Counted from the first letter of the stretch, positions 17,948-27,495 are shown. The stretch: 64,000 nt of DNA from Pedobacter sp. N36a (GCF_014472395.1 NZ_JACSZW010000001.1:770626-834625), one strand, 5' to 3'. Notes: a model not told the origin generated them from the sequence alone. Made by a program: numbers and translations.

Positions 17948-20900
17948 TTAATCATCCTCGGCATGTAAAGTATCTTTATGGTCTTCTGGTTTATAGTTGG
18001 CTTGTAATTCGGCCAGTTTCTTTTTACCATAAGCAAGTTTAGTGATCAATACAAACAATACCGGCACAATAAATAAGGCCAATATCGTGGCTGACAACAT
18101 CCCCGCAGCTACTGTCCATCCAATGGTCTGACGGGAAACTGAGCCTGCTCCGGTCGAGATGATCAAAGGAATGACCCCAAGAACAAAGGCCAGCGAAGTC
18201 ATAATTATCGGTCTGAGCCTTAACCTTACCGCCTCAATAGTTGCCGCAATCAGCTCCATTCCCCAGTCTACCCTTTCCTTGGCAAACTCCACGATCAGAA
18301 TCGCATTCTTAGCGGATAAACCGATCAGGGTAATCAATCCTACCTGCGCATAAATGTTGTTGTCTAATTTTGGCAGGAAGCTTAAGGCCAGAATCGCCCC
18401 AAATAAACCCAGCGGTACAGAGAGTAAAATAGAGAAAGGAACGGACCAGCTTTCATATAATGCGGCCAGTAAAAGAAACACGAATACGATAATCAGTGAA
18501 AAGATCAGCGTAGTACTGTTTCCTGCTTCCGTTTCCTCCAAACTCAATCCAGAGAAATCGTAAGCATAATTGGCTGGTAAAGTTTGCGCGGCCACTTCTT
18601 TTAAAGCATTCAGCGCATCACCGGAACTGCTGCCTGGTTTTGCAGCTCCACCTATCTCAATCGACCGGAAAAGGTTGTAATGATTGATAATAGAGGCATT
18701 TTCGATCACCTTATAGCTCACCAAAGAACTCAGCGGTACGGAAACACCCTGTGCATTCATTACCCGGAGATGCTTCAGGTTGTCAATATTTGCCCTATAA
18801 TTGGTATCTGCCTGACTCACTACGCGGAAGTTCCTGCCATATTTCGTGAAATCGTTGATATAACTGCTCCCCAGATAGGTGGAAATGGTACTGTAGACCG
18901 CAGCAATGGAAACCCCCATTTTTTTAGCCAGATCCCGATCTACATGTATTTTATAGTTCGGTGTTCTGGAGTTAAACAGCGTATAGGCCATTCCAATTTC
19001 AGGTCGCTGATTAGCTGCTGCGAGGAATTTCCCCACATTGGCTTCAAACTCTTTGATGTCCCCACTCTGCTTCTCCTGAATCTGCAGACTGAAACCACCA
19101 CTGATTCCCAGTCCCGGAATCGCCGGAGGGGAGACCACCAGGACACTTCCATCCTTATCACCGGCAAAACTTTTCGTCACGCTGGCCATAATGGCATTCA
19201 CATCTCTTTTTCGAAGGTCCCAATTTTTAAGCTGCACAAAGAAAGTACCGGCATTCGATTTGAAGGACCTGTTCAGAATATTGATCCCGCTGATGGAAGT
19301 AATGTTGTCTACTTCAGGATTATTTTTACGGATACTATCTGTAATTCTTTTAATAAATGCATCTGTACGTACTGCAGAAGAACCTTCAGGTAAACTTGCC
19401 CCGATTAAGAAAATCCCGGCATCTTCAGAAGGAATAAAACCTGTTGGTTTTTTAACAAATAAACCACCCGTCCCCAGGTATATACAAAGTAAAATAATCA
19501 GTACCAGAGGAATGGACTTTAAGGCTTTTTTAACCCCCATAGCGTAATTATGCGTTACTCTGGCAAACCAACTGTTGAATTTATAGAAGAACTTATTCAG
19601 CCCTTTGGAGTCTGCTGTTAGATTCATTGGAACTAACAAAAGAGAACACAATGCCGGCGTAAGAGAAAGTGCAATGAAGGCCGAAATCAATACAGAAACG
19701 GCAATCGTTATGGCAAACTGCTGATACAGCTGACCAACCATTCCTGGAATAAAACCTACTGGAATAAATACCGCAGCTAAAATCAGTGCAATGGCAATTA
19801 CCGGAGCGGTGATGTCGTTCATCGCCCTGCGTGTGGCATCGGGAGCAGATAAACCATCATGGTCCATATAATGCTGAACGGCTTCAACCACCACAATCGC
19901 ATCATCCACCACAATACCAATCGCGAGGACAAAACCAAACATCGTCAGGGTATTGATAGAGAAACCAAAGAAAGTGAAAAAGATAAACGTTCCAATGATG
20001 GAAACTGGAATAGCCAATACGGGAATCAAGGTTGCTCTCCAGCTTTGCAGGAAGAAGAACACCACCAAAGTTACCAGCACTAAGGCCTCAATTAAGGTAC
20101 TCACCACCTCGCTGATCGACACTTTTACCACCGTAACTGTTTCGTAAGGAACCGTATAATCCAGGTCTTTTGGAAAGGACTTTTTCAATTGATCCAAGGC
20201 CTTTTGAATACCATCAGCGGTTTGTACCGCATTTCCCCCCGGAGTCTGATTGATCATCATCAGGGAGGCTACTTTTCCATTTACTTTAGAGCTATTGGCA
20301 TAACTAAAGACACCCAATTCTACTCTGGCCACATCTTTCAGAAAAACGACAGAACCATCCGGGCTGGCTTTGATCACTATATTATTAAACTGATCTACCG
20401 TATTCAGGTCGCCATCCAGGATCACAGAAAACTCAAATGTCTGATGGCTTGCTTGTGGAGGTGCCCCCACACTTCCTCCTGGAATCCTTGTATTTTGCTC
20501 CTGAACGGCAGTAGAAACGGCTGCCGGTGTTAAGCCATAATTGGCCAGTTTATTTGCATCCAGCCAGATCCGCATACTAAATGGCTGACCAAAGGCCTGC
20601 ACATCTCCTACCCCTTTCACACGCAATAATGCGTCTTTCACATATAAATTGATATAATTTGAAATAAATTTATCATCGTAAGTCCCGTTTGGAGAATACA
20701 AACCAACCACCATCAAAATATCATTATTTGCTTTTTTGGTGGTCACCCCTAAACGGGTGACGGCCTCCGGTAAGGAAGGTTCTGCAATACCTACCCTGTT
20801 TTGCACATCCAGGGCGGCGATATCAATATTTGTTCCTACATCAAAGGTAACAGTAATGGAAGAACGTCCATCGGAAGTACTGTTGGACGATAAATACTTC

Positions 20901-21127
20901 ATTCCCGGCGTACCATTGATCTGACTTTCTATGGGAGTGGTCACTGTTTGCTCTACCGTCTGCGCATCAGCCCCGGTATATGCTGCAGAAACAGTAACCG
21001 TTGGCGGCGCAATACTTGGGTACTGACTGATGGGCAAAGTAGTGATGACAATAGTTCCAATCAGTACAATTAAAATGGAGATGACGATGGCCGTGACCGG
21101 GCGCCTGATAAATACTTCTGAGATCAT
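17948..21127 (-). CDS. RND multidrug efflux pump, inner-membrane subunit (second system)
   Basis: A 1059-residue HAE1-type pump, clearly paralogous to the one on the plus strand but diverged. It starts MISEVFIRRPVTAIVISILIV and carries PISQYPSIAPPTVTVSAAYTG, the TM4 proton-relay FVLAIGIVVDDAIVVVEAVQ, SLTPALCSLLLVP, VKKPTGFIPSEDAG and LIGLSAKNAILIVEFAKE. The C-terminus is charged. It is the last gene of a channel-adaptor-pump operon (15 bp after the adaptor gene). The order differs from the first system, where the channel comes last. Substrate unknown. Confidence 0.96.
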   Translation of the reverse strand: MISEVFIRRPVTAIVISILIVLIGTIVITTLPISQYPSIAPPTVTVSAAYTGADAQTVEQTVTTPIESQINGTPGMKYLSSNSTSDGRSSITVTFDVGTNIDIAALDVQNRVGIAEPSLPEAVTRLGVTTKKANNDILMVVGLYSPNGTYDDKFISNYINLYVKDALLRVKGVGDVQAFGQPFSMRIWLDANKLANYGLTPAAVSTAVQEQNTRIPGGSVGAPPQASHQTFEFSVILDGDLNTVDQFNNIVIKASPDGSVVFLKDVARVELGVFSYANSSKVNGKVASLMMINQTPGGNAVQTADGIQKALDQLKKSFPKDLDYTVPYETVTVVKVSISEVVSTLIEALVLVTLVVFFFLQSWRATLIPVLAIPVSIIGTFIFFTFFGFSINTLTMFGFVLAIGIVVDDAIVVVEAVQHYMDHDGLSAPDATRRAMNDITAPVIAIALILAAVFIPVGFIPGMVGQLYQQFAITIAVSVLISAFIALSLTPALCSLLLVPMNLTADSKGLNKFFYKFNSWFARVTHNYAMGVKKALKSIPLVLIILLCIYLGTGGLFVKKPTGFIPSEDAGIFLIGASLPEGSSAVRTDAFIKRITDSIRKNNPEVDNITSISGINILNRSFKSNAGTFFVQLKNWDLRKRDVNAIMASVTKSFAGDKDGSVLVVSPPAIPGLGISGGFSLQIQEKQSGDIKEFEANVGKFLAAANQRPEIGMAYTLFNSRTPNYKIHVDRDLAKKMGVSIAAVYSTISTYLGSSYINDFTKYGRNFRVVSQADTNYRANIDNLKHLRVMNAQGVSVPLSSLVSYKVIENASIINHYNLFRSIEIGGAAKPGSSSGDALNALKEVAAQTLPANYAYDFSGLSLEETEAGNSTTLIFSLIIVFVFLLLAALYESWSVPFSILLSVPLGLFGAILALSFLPKLDNNIYAQVGLITLIGLSAKNAILIVEFAKERVDWGMELIAATIEAVRLRLRPIIMTSLAFVLGVIPLIISTGAGSVSRQTIGWTVAAGMLSATILALFIVPVLFVLITKLAYGKKKLAELQANYKPEDHKDTLHAEDD

Positions 21128-21142
21128 AAGCTTGAAATTCTT

Positions 21143-22258
21143 TTAAAATTTTACCACGGCACCAGGCCTTACATTTTGTGCACCATCTGAAACAATCAAT
21201 TCGCCTGCTTTCAATCCTTGTTTCACGACTACATTTTTATCAAATTGTTTTCCCAGCTGAACAATACGCTGCTCTGCCTTATTGCTATCTGCCACCACAT
21301 ACACATTAAACGAGCCCAACTGCTCTGTTACTGATTTATAGGGGATCACCAATTCGTTCTCTTCAGACTTGTTCAGGACTTTCATATTGACCGTCATCCC
21401 GGCAATCAGCTTTCCAGACTCATTTGGATAACTGATCCTGACCTTGATCGTTCCTGTGGCCGGATCTACGGCACGGTCTATTGTGATGATCTTCCCCTGA
21501 CGTTTATATAAACTGCCATCTTGCAGTTGTACGGTAAAAAGAGAGTCTTTCACCGCAGCGGCATTGCTTTTCAATTTCTGAAAATTCGGAATATCTGCCT
21601 GATTTACGGTGATGTCTACCGCGATCGGATTTCCAGTAGAAACCGTATTTAAAAGCGTAGACCCTGGCGTTACCAATGCGCCGGGTTTCACTTGTGAAAT
21701 ACCAATAGTTCCGGTTAAGGGAGACACAATCACTGCATTTTGAAGGTCATTATTTGCGGAAGAAAGCGTTGCTTTTGCCGCAGCAACCTGCGATTCTGCA
21801 TTGGCCAGATCCGTTAACGCATAATCTACGCGCTGTTTTGCAATCGCATCCTGAGCGGCGAGGTTTTTATAACGCTCCGCATCTTTTTTAGCCTTATCAC
21901 GATTGGCCTGTGCCATCTGCACATTTGCTTTGGCAGAATTGTAAGCGGCCAGGTATTTTGTGCGGTCAATTTCATAGAGCTTCTGCCCCTTGGTTACCTT
22001 CTGTCCATCCTTTACAAAAATAGCCGTTACAAAACCACCTACCTGTGCTCGGATTTCTACTTCATCCAAGGCCACGACCACCCCTGGATAAGAATCCACG
22101 GTGGCTACCGGCTGAGCAGCTACCTTATAAACAGATACCGGAGTTGCCGGAGGTGGCCCTGCCTGCTGCTGTGCAGCTTTATTTCCATTACCGCATGACG
22201 CTAAAGAAATGGACCCCAAAATAACAATGCCTAGTTTTACGTGATTAATCGTCTTCAT
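21143..22258 (-). CDS. RND efflux periplasmic adaptor (second system)
   Basis: A 371-residue membrane-fusion lipoprotein: signal peptide with lipobox SLASC (Cys22) then a Gln/Pro-rich linker. The lipoyl halves are VEIRAQVGGFVTAIFVKDGQKV and AVIVSPLTGTIGISQVKPG, separated by an Ala/Lys-rich helical hairpin (about 90-155). The beta-barrel and membrane-proximal domains follow. It sits between the channel and pump genes with gaps of 8 and 15 bp, so all three are co-transcribed and should assemble together. Confidence 0.95.
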   Translation of the reverse strand: MKTINHVKLGIVILGSISLASCGNGNKAAQQQAGPPPATPVSVYKVAAQPVATVDSYPGVVVALDEVEIRAQVGGFVTAIFVKDGQKVTKGQKLYEIDRTKYLAAYNSAKANVQMAQANRDKAKKDAERYKNLAAQDAIAKQRVDYALTDLANAESQVAAAKATLSSANNDLQNAVIVSPLTGTIGISQVKPGALVTPGSTLLNTVSTGNPIAVDITVNQADIPNFQKLKSNAAAVKDSLFTVQLQDGSLYKRQGKIITIDRAVDPATGTIKVRISYPNESGKLIAGMTVNMKVLNKSEENELVIPYKSVTEQLGSFNVYVVADSNKAEQRIVQLGKQFDKNVVVKQGLKAGELIVSDGAQNVRPGAVVKF

Positions 22259-22266
22259 TTGAGTAC

Positions 22267-23616
22267 TTATTGGTTAACGGTAATTGTGCCTAATGCTTGT
22301 TCTACGTCCAGTCTGGAGGAAAGCAGACTATACAAAGAATTTAAATAATTGAGTTGTGCGGTACGCAGGTCTGTTTCCGAAGTCATCAGATCCAAATAGG
22401 CTTTTATGCCCTCATCGTATTGCAATTTGATGGTTTGGTAAACCTGCCGCGAAATTTCCACATTTGCACCCGCTGTTTTCCAATCGTTCAAATTGGCCTT
22501 ATAAGTGGCCATGGCCTGCTCATATTGGGTCTTGATTTGATTTTTAGTATTGACCAGGTCGAGGTCTATCCTTTGCTCCTGTAATTGCGACTTCCTCAGC
22601 TCCTGAATTCTTTTTGTGCCCTGGAAGATGGGTAGGTTCAACTTTAGCCCAAACAATGAACTCGGATAATTCTTATCATAGAGGTTGCCAAAATTGTTAT
22701 TCAGGTAATTCCAGTTGTAATTGATAAATCCGGAGATATTGGGTAGGAAAGACCATTTATTATAACTCGTATTCAAGTGCTGCAATTGCTTTTGCGTCTG
22801 CAATAAGCGATACTCCACCCTATTCTCATAAGTTTCTCTTTGATTGGTATCGATGAGGATTTGATTTTCCATCTTTACCGCGTCAAAATTCAGACTGAAT
22901 TCTTTATCACCTTGATAACCAATCAGTTCCTTAAGGTAGGCATATTTATATTTGATCAGCTCCTCTGCCCGCTTTTTATCCGCTCTGGAATTACTCAGAC
23001 TGATCTGTGCGCGCTGATAATCAGTTTTATCCACCAGCCCAAAATCATACTGCGCTTTTGAATCTTTGAGTTGTTTCTCTAACCTTGCATTGTTTTCATT
23101 GATGATCTTTATTTGTTCTATGCTGCTGAGCACATCAAAATAGGCTTTACTTACACTAACCACAGTATTGATCTTCGTATTTTCCGTATTTTGCAGGTAC
23201 TGCTGTCTGTAGTATTTTGAGGCTTTAGAAGCTTGAATTAAACCTGCATCCAGAAATTTCTGATCGGCTTGCAAAGTAAATGCAGAGGTATTTTTCGAAC
23301 CAAACGTCAGCAAGGAAGTTTCTCCATTCATTGTCAGCTGCTGGACCTGCTGTTTCAGGTTATTGTTATAATTAGCACTTCCAGTAATCTGAGGAAACCA
23401 GCCAGAAAGCGCCGATTTGATATCGCGTTCCCCAATCTCTTCATCTATTAACGATTGCTTCACTCCAGGTTTATTCACCAGTGCATAAGCAATGATCTCC
23501 GGAAGTGTGGCATTTCTAAGTTCTTTGGTGTGTTGTTCCGTTTGTCCAAAAGCAACCGAGCACCAGGTAACCGGCAGGATCAGGAGAAACGTTAAGATCG
23601 GTTTGTGTAGTTTCAT
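22267..23616 (-). CDS. TolC-family outer-membrane efflux protein (second system)
   Basis: A 449-residue TolC-type channel with a Sec signal peptide (to about residue 24, VAFGQ) and no lipobox, unlike the channel of the other system. The two OEP halves begin at NATLPEIIAYALVNKPGVKQS and near 250; long amphipathic helices rich in Lys, Gln and Tyr fit the periplasmic coil. Block PSSLFGLKLNLPIFQGTKRIQELRKSQ is typical. First gene of its operon; the start faces the OmpR-type regulator gene across a 356-bp gap, so that regulator is a natural candidate for control. Confidence 0.94.
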   Translation of the reverse strand: MKLHKPILTFLLILPVTWCSVAFGQTEQHTKELRNATLPEIIAYALVNKPGVKQSLIDEEIGERDIKSALSGWFPQITGSANYNNNLKQQVQQLTMNGETSLLTFGSKNTSAFTLQADQKFLDAGLIQASKASKYYRQQYLQNTENTKINTVVSVSKAYFDVLSSIEQIKIINENNARLEKQLKDSKAQYDFGLVDKTDYQRAQISLSNSRADKKRAEELIKYKYAYLKELIGYQGDKEFSLNFDAVKMENQILIDTNQRETYENRVEYRLLQTQKQLQHLNTSYNKWSFLPNISGFINYNWNYLNNNFGNLYDKNYPSSLFGLKLNLPIFQGTKRIQELRKSQLQEQRIDLDLVNTKNQIKTQYEQAMATYKANLNDWKTAGANVEISRQVYQTIKLQYDEGIKAYLDLMTSETDLRTAQLNYLNSLYSLLSSRLDVEQALGTITVNQ

Positions 23617-23972
23617 AAGGTAGGGAAATGAAGTATTTAAAAATCATCATAGTTCGTTGTTCCATTTTAAAAAAATGAATACCAGTTCCCCTTTTTTATC
23701 GCCGCCGCCTACCGATATGCATTGTTCGTTTGATAAGATGAAATTAACCCGATGAACTGAGCTGCTGGAGAGATATGATCGTAGTGTTAGTCATAAAACG
23801 CGAATTAATCCTACTGATTTTATGGAGGCTTATAATTTGACAACAACCTATGTATCAATATTGTTTGATGATTTTAAAAATTACAACTAGGCTTATTCAG
23901 CGTCAGATTTGGTTGTTTTTTACAACGATCAAATCCCAAATATTAATTGTTTTTTTATGTAATATTGGCCTT
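23617..23972. other. Divergent intergenic region between efflux operon and regulator
   Basis: Both the efflux operon (-) and the regulator/kinase pair (+) must start here. I found no exact TAnnTTTG element; TAATATTG at 23960-23967 (one mismatch) is just before the regulator start. GATGAA occurs twice about 17 bp apart near 23738-23760. A short in-frame extension of the regulator exists here but is rejected as coding. Confidence 0.4.
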
Positions 23973-24656
23973 ATGAATATTCTGATTGTGGAAGACGAAA
24001 AAACCCTGGCACTGGAAATGGCCAGATTTCTGGGCAAAGAAGGTTATACGATAGAGCATGCCTGGAAAAAATCCTCCGCAGCAGAAAAAATATTTGTAAA
24101 CACTTACGACTTTATTCTGCTGGATCTTGGACTGCCTGACGGTGATGGTTTTGAATTGCTGCATCAGTTTAAACAATTAAAAGACCGGGAGGATGCAGTA
24201 ATCATTCTGACTGCCAGGGGCGATGTGGAAGACCGAGTGAAAGGCCTGGAATCCGGAGCAGATGATTACCTGCCGAAGCCCTTTTCCCTGACGGAATTAC
24301 TGGCCAGGATGCATGCCATCATCAGAAGGAAACATAAACTGGAAATGAATGAGGTCAATATCCATCATTTTATCTTAGACATTAAAAACCATAAACTCAG
24401 TTTTGAAGGTCAAAAGATCAACCTGACTGGAAAGGAGTTTGAAATCTTTAATTACCTAGTATTGAATAAAAATAGAGTAATTTCGAGAATCAACCTGACA
24501 GAACATGTATGGGGTGATATTCTGGAAATCAACTCCGACTCGAATTTTGTAGATGTTCATGTTAAAAATTTAAGGAAAAAGCTTTCTGCACATGCGCCAA
24601 TTGACTGGTTTGAAACGGTAAGAAGTATAGGTTACCGCATAAATTCCAGCTTATAA
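23973..24656 (+). CDS. OmpR-family response regulator
   Basis: A 227-residue two-domain regulator. The receiver has acidic residues in ILIVEDE, phospho-Asp51 in FILLDLGLPDGDGF, the switch Thr in IILTARG and Lys in YLPKPFS. The winged-helix output domain (about 125-227) has INLTGKEFEIFNYLVLNKNRVISR and ends VRSIGYRI. I start at the ATG giving MNILIVEDE; a frame extending 41 codons upstream adds unconserved hydrophobic residues. The sensor kinase gene follows 44 bp downstream. Likely targets are the divergent efflux operon and possibly the small gene after the kinase, where 11-bp-spaced direct repeats occur. Confidence 0.94.
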   Translation: MNILIVEDEKTLALEMARFLGKEGYTIEHAWKKSSAAEKIFVNTYDFILLDLGLPDGDGFELLHQFKQLKDREDAVIILTARGDVEDRVKGLESGADDYLPKPFSLTELLARMHAIIRRKHKLEMNEVNIHHFILDIKNHKLSFEGQKINLTGKEFEIFNYLVLNKNRVISRINLTEHVWGDILEINSDSNFVDVHVKNLRKKLSAHAPIDWFETVRSIGYRINSSL

Positions 24657-24700
24657 TTACATTTGAATTCTTTTAAACCGCCGGAAAAGCCTAGTTAAAG

Positions 24701-26011
24701 ATGAAACTGCAGCTCAAACTTGCTTTATATAACACGCTCACGAAGGTGGCCATTATCACCCTGATGGGAATTTTCATTCTGGTCTCTATCAACAGGATTT
24801 CGGTGAACCACATTCACCAGCGACTGATTCAGAAAAAGAATAAGCTGGTGACTCACCTATCCAGTACTGCAATCAATGATTTGCTGACACAGCAAAAGAC
24901 TTTTACGGATTACAACTTACTCAAAGAGGAATACATCATTCTGAAAGAGGTAAAAAACAACCACAAGGAAAAACTAAAGCAATATTTTAGTCGGGAGACC
25001 CGGGAAATTGAAGGCAGTCAGGAAGAATATGAAATCCTGAGTGCGGAATTTGAATACCGTGGAAAAAGATACCTGCTGGAACTTGGAGAAACCATGTCGA
25101 CGGTAGGGCAATTGGAAAACACCATTTCCGTTTTTACCTTCTTTATCTTACTCGCAGCAGTAATTCTGACCCTCCTCACCGATCTTGCTTTCAGTAAATT
25201 CTTACTGGCCCCATTTTATCAGATCATTGATCAGAAGCTCAACAAGGTAAATGATCCGATCAGTTTCAATTATGAACCGGTAAAGACGACTACGGAAGAT
25301 TTCAGGATACTGGACCAAAGTATCAGCAGCTTGATGAATAAGATCACCGATCTTTTTCTGACTGAGAAAGAATTCATTGCCAATGTTTCTCATGAGCTCC
25401 TTACCCCGATCTCTATATTAAATACCAGATTGGAAAATGTGTTGAATGATGAAAAGTTAAGTGTGGAAGGAGAGAATAAAATTTTTGCCTGCTTAAAAAC
25501 ACTCAACCGCCTCAAATCAATTATCAATAGCCTCCTGCTCATCTCGAAAGTAGAAAACAACCAATATAAAAAACCAGATGCGATTGTGCTGAAAGAAATG
25601 ATTCATGAAGTTTATGACGAATTGGAATATCGCCTGGCCATGATGGACCTGACTTTTACGATCAATTTATCTGAAGATTATGTTTTCAACGGTAACCGTT
25701 CTTTATTTCATACTTTGTTAATGAACATTGTCAACAATGCCATCAAATACAACCTTCCTTCCGGCAATGTTCATATTTATGATACTGTTAAAGATGGTAA
25801 ATATGCGCTAGTGATTGAAGATACCGGCCAGGGAATGGCTGTAAACCAGGTTTCACATGCGTTTCATCGCTTTGAAAAGTTTCAATCGGAAAAAGAAGAC
25901 AGCTATGGCCTGGGCCTTTCTATCGTGAAAAGTATTGCTATTTTCCATGAACTGGATCTCGAAATTGAGTCAGAAATCGGTAAAGGAACCCGAGTAATTT
26001 TAATCTTTTAA
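24701..26011 (+). CDS. Membrane sensor histidine kinase
   Basis: A 436-residue kinase. TM1 at about 12-30 and TM2 at about 142-165 flank a periplasmic sensor region of roughly 110 residues. HisKA carries His231 in FIANVSHELLTPIS. The catalytic domain has the N box LLMNIVNNAIKYN, G1 VIEDTGQGM and G2 SYGLGLSIVKSI. All boxes are present, in contrast to the truncated sensor near the left end of the window. It pairs with the OmpR-type regulator immediately upstream. The stimulus is unknown; the sensor region shows no motif I recognise, but the neighbouring efflux genes suggest envelope stress or a toxic compound. Confidence 0.95.
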   Translation: MKLQLKLALYNTLTKVAIITLMGIFILVSINRISVNHIHQRLIQKKNKLVTHLSSTAINDLLTQQKTFTDYNLLKEEYIILKEVKNNHKEKLKQYFSRETREIEGSQEEYEILSAEFEYRGKRYLLELGETMSTVGQLENTISVFTFFILLAAVILTLLTDLAFSKFLLAPFYQIIDQKLNKVNDPISFNYEPVKTTTEDFRILDQSISSLMNKITDLFLTEKEFIANVSHELLTPISILNTRLENVLNDEKLSVEGENKIFACLKTLNRLKSIINSLLLISKVENNQYKKPDAIVLKEMIHEVYDELEYRLAMMDLTFTINLSEDYVFNGNRSLFHTLLMNIVNNAIKYNLPSGNVHIYDTVKDGKYALVIEDTGQGMAVNQVSHAFHRFEKFQSEKEDSYGLGLSIVKSIAIFHELDLEIESEIGKGTRVILIF

Positions 26012-26032
26012 ACAAAATAATTAGAACCCATC

Positions 26033-26052
26033 AATCTTCATAAAATCTTCAT
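26033..26052 (+). promoter_or_regulatory. Direct repeats, candidate OmpR-type binding site
   Basis: AATCTTCAT occurs at 26033-26041 and again at 26044-26052, an 11-bp period, the spacing preferred by tandem OmpR/PhoB-family dimers. They lie just before CAACTTTG at 26063-26070, a one-mismatch -7 element, so a bound activator would sit over the -33 region of the small gene downstream. Confidence 0.45.
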
Positions 26053-26101
26053 GTTTGATGAGCAACTTTGATCTAACAAATCACATAAAACAATTAAAAA
26101 C

Positions 26102-26320
26102 ATGAAAAGAACAATTTTAGCGCTTGCATTAGTTGCAACAACTTTCGGCGCATTCGCACAAACTCCTGCTGCAACTGCAAAACCAGTAGCTCACAAAGCA
26201 CACGCTAAAGCAGTAGCAACTAAAACTGAAGTATCTAAAACTGCAGCAGTAACTGCAGCTAAAACTACTGCAGCTCCTATGACTAAAGCAGCTGTTAAAC
26301 CTGTAGCAAAACAAAAATAA
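26102..26320 (+). CDS. Small exported Ala/Lys/Thr-rich protein
   Basis: A 72-residue protein with a clean signal peptide (MKRTILALALVATTFGAFAQ, cut after Ala19 or so). The mature 52 residues are low-complexity: Ala, Lys, Thr, Pro and Val with two His, no aromatic or Cys residue. It is strongly basic and probably disordered, recalling histone-H1-like tails, but it is exported. I recognise no named family. It follows the sensor kinase by 90 bp with its own promoter-like signals and ends at a strong terminator. It may be a stress-induced envelope protein controlled by the adjacent two-component pair; that is inference from position only. Confidence 0.75.
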   Translation: MKRTILALALVATTFGAFAQTPAATAKPVAHKAHAKAVATKTEVSKTAAVTAAKTTAAPMTKAAVKPVAKQK

Positions 26321-26353
26321 GTCTTAACCACCTCGTTAAGAACTATAGCCTAA

Positions 26354-26387
26354 GGGGATATCCAGAACTGGATATCCTCTTTTTTTT
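26354..26387 (+). terminator. Terminator after the small exported protein gene
   Basis: Near-perfect hairpin: GGGGATATCCAG against CTGGATATCCTC with a very short loop, then a run of eight or more T. Confidence 0.9.
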
Positions 26388-26426
26388 GTATTTTGGCTTC
26401 AACCACACACAAACCTGAACCAAATT

Positions 26427-27407
26427 ATGACAAAATTCTTCCTTGTTCCTCTCGCCTGCGCTGGGCTTTTTCTGAGCTTTAATAATGTAGAGAAACCTGT
26501 TGCAGACCCGCCGCGAAAACAGCATGCTGCATCCTCAAAAACAAATCAGCAAATTTCAGATACCTTAATCCTACAACCAGCAGTAAACGAGCAAATTTCA
26601 AATCCTGAGCGTGCAAGCCAGACCATTTCAAACCATCTTGCTAAAAACACTAAAACACCGGTTGCTGATAAAAAAGGCTGGATCTCTCTTTTTAACAAAA
26701 AGAACATCGACGATTGGTTTGTAAAGATTGCTCATCATGAAGTTGGCGAAAATTATGGCAATACCTTCCGCGTAGAAGATGGTATGGTTAAAGTAAGATA
26801 TGATCAATATGGAGATTTTAATGACCAGTTTGGCCATTTATATTATAAAGTACCTTACTCCTATTACCACTTAGTGGTAGAGTACCGTTTTGTAGGGGAG
26901 CTCCAGAAAGGCGCACCGGATTATACTTTAAGAAACAGCGGGGTCATGTTCCATTCCCAGGATCCGAGAACCATGCCTAAAGAACAGGATTGGCCAATTT
27001 CTGTAGAAATGCAGTTTTTAGGAGGATTGGGTGATGGGAAACCCAGGCCTACAGGAAATATGTGCTCACCGGGAACAAACGTGGTTTATCAAGGCAAAAT
27101 TGCTTCATCCCACTGTCTCAATTCTACTTCAAAAACTTATCATGGCGACCAGTGGGTTCGTGCAGAACTGATCGTTTTGGGAGATTCCCTGATCACACAT
27201 ATCATCAACGGGGATACTGTTTTGCAATACTCGAAACCACAAATCGGCGGCGGTACAGCCAACAATTATGACCCTAAAATCAAAATAGACGGTAAGTTAT
27301 TGAGCAGCGGTTACATCGCTTTACAGAGTGAAGGACAGCCTATTGACTTCCGAAAAGTAGAACTGAAAGATTTATCGGCCTTAAAAGTAAAAACCAGGCG
27401 CAAATAA
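26427..27407 (+). CDS. DUF1080 (3-keto-disaccharide hydrolase-type) exported protein
   Basis: A 326-residue protein with an N-terminal hydrophobic export signal (residues 1-20), a Ser/Gln/Asn-rich linker (25-80), and a concanavalin-like DUF1080 domain (about 85-320). Typical blocks are KGWISLFNKKNIDDW, YGNTFRVEDGMVKVRYD, YYHLVVEYRF, RNSGVMFHSQDP and WPISVEMQFLGG. DUF1080 members act on 3-keto-glycosides or related sugars in the periplasm and are common in Bacteroidetes. The domain is complete. It stands alone between two terminators, so no sugar pathway is indicated by context. Family firm, substrate unknown. Confidence 0.88.
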   Translation: MTKFFLVPLACAGLFLSFNNVEKPVADPPRKQHAASSKTNQQISDTLILQPAVNEQISNPERASQTISNHLAKNTKTPVADKKGWISLFNKKNIDDWFVKIAHHEVGENYGNTFRVEDGMVKVRYDQYGDFNDQFGHLYYKVPYSYYHLVVEYRFVGELQKGAPDYTLRNSGVMFHSQDPRTMPKEQDWPISVEMQFLGGLGDGKPRPTGNMCSPGTNVVYQGKIASSHCLNSTSKTYHGDQWVRAELIVLGDSLITHIINGDTVLQYSKPQIGGGTANNYDPKIKIDGKLLSSGYIALQSEGQPIDFRKVELKDLSALKVKTRRK

Positions 27408-27467
27408 GCCTGGTTTTCCTTGAATTAATTGTTTCTGAGAACTCTTGTAGATGTCCGTTTTTACTTA

Positions 27468-27475
27468 TACCTTTG
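27468..27475 (+). promoter_or_regulatory. Promoter of tRNA-Arg
   Basis: TACCTTTG matches TAnnTTTG exactly and has a TTG at 27445-27447, 20 bp upstream. It ends 20 bp before the tRNA 5' end. This is the best two-part promoter match in the window. Confidence 0.7.
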
Positions 27476-27495
27476 CGACTCCAAAATTTGGATAT

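Noticed and set aside
18680..19393. 237-codon open frame antisense to the second RND pump gene
   Set aside because: It lies wholly opposite a strongly conserved pump gene, its product has no recognisable domain, and such antisense frames are common opposite conserved membrane-protein genes.
23850..23972. In-frame extension of the OmpR-type regulator with 41 extra residues
   Set aside because: The extra residues are unconserved, and the receiver domain normally begins at MNILIVEDE; the region is better read as promoter DNA.
26129..26314. Antisense Cys/Ser-rich open frame opposite the small Ala-rich gene
   Set aside because: It is a by-product of GCA/GCT-rich codons on the plus strand; the plus-strand frame has a perfect signal peptide and promoter-like signals.
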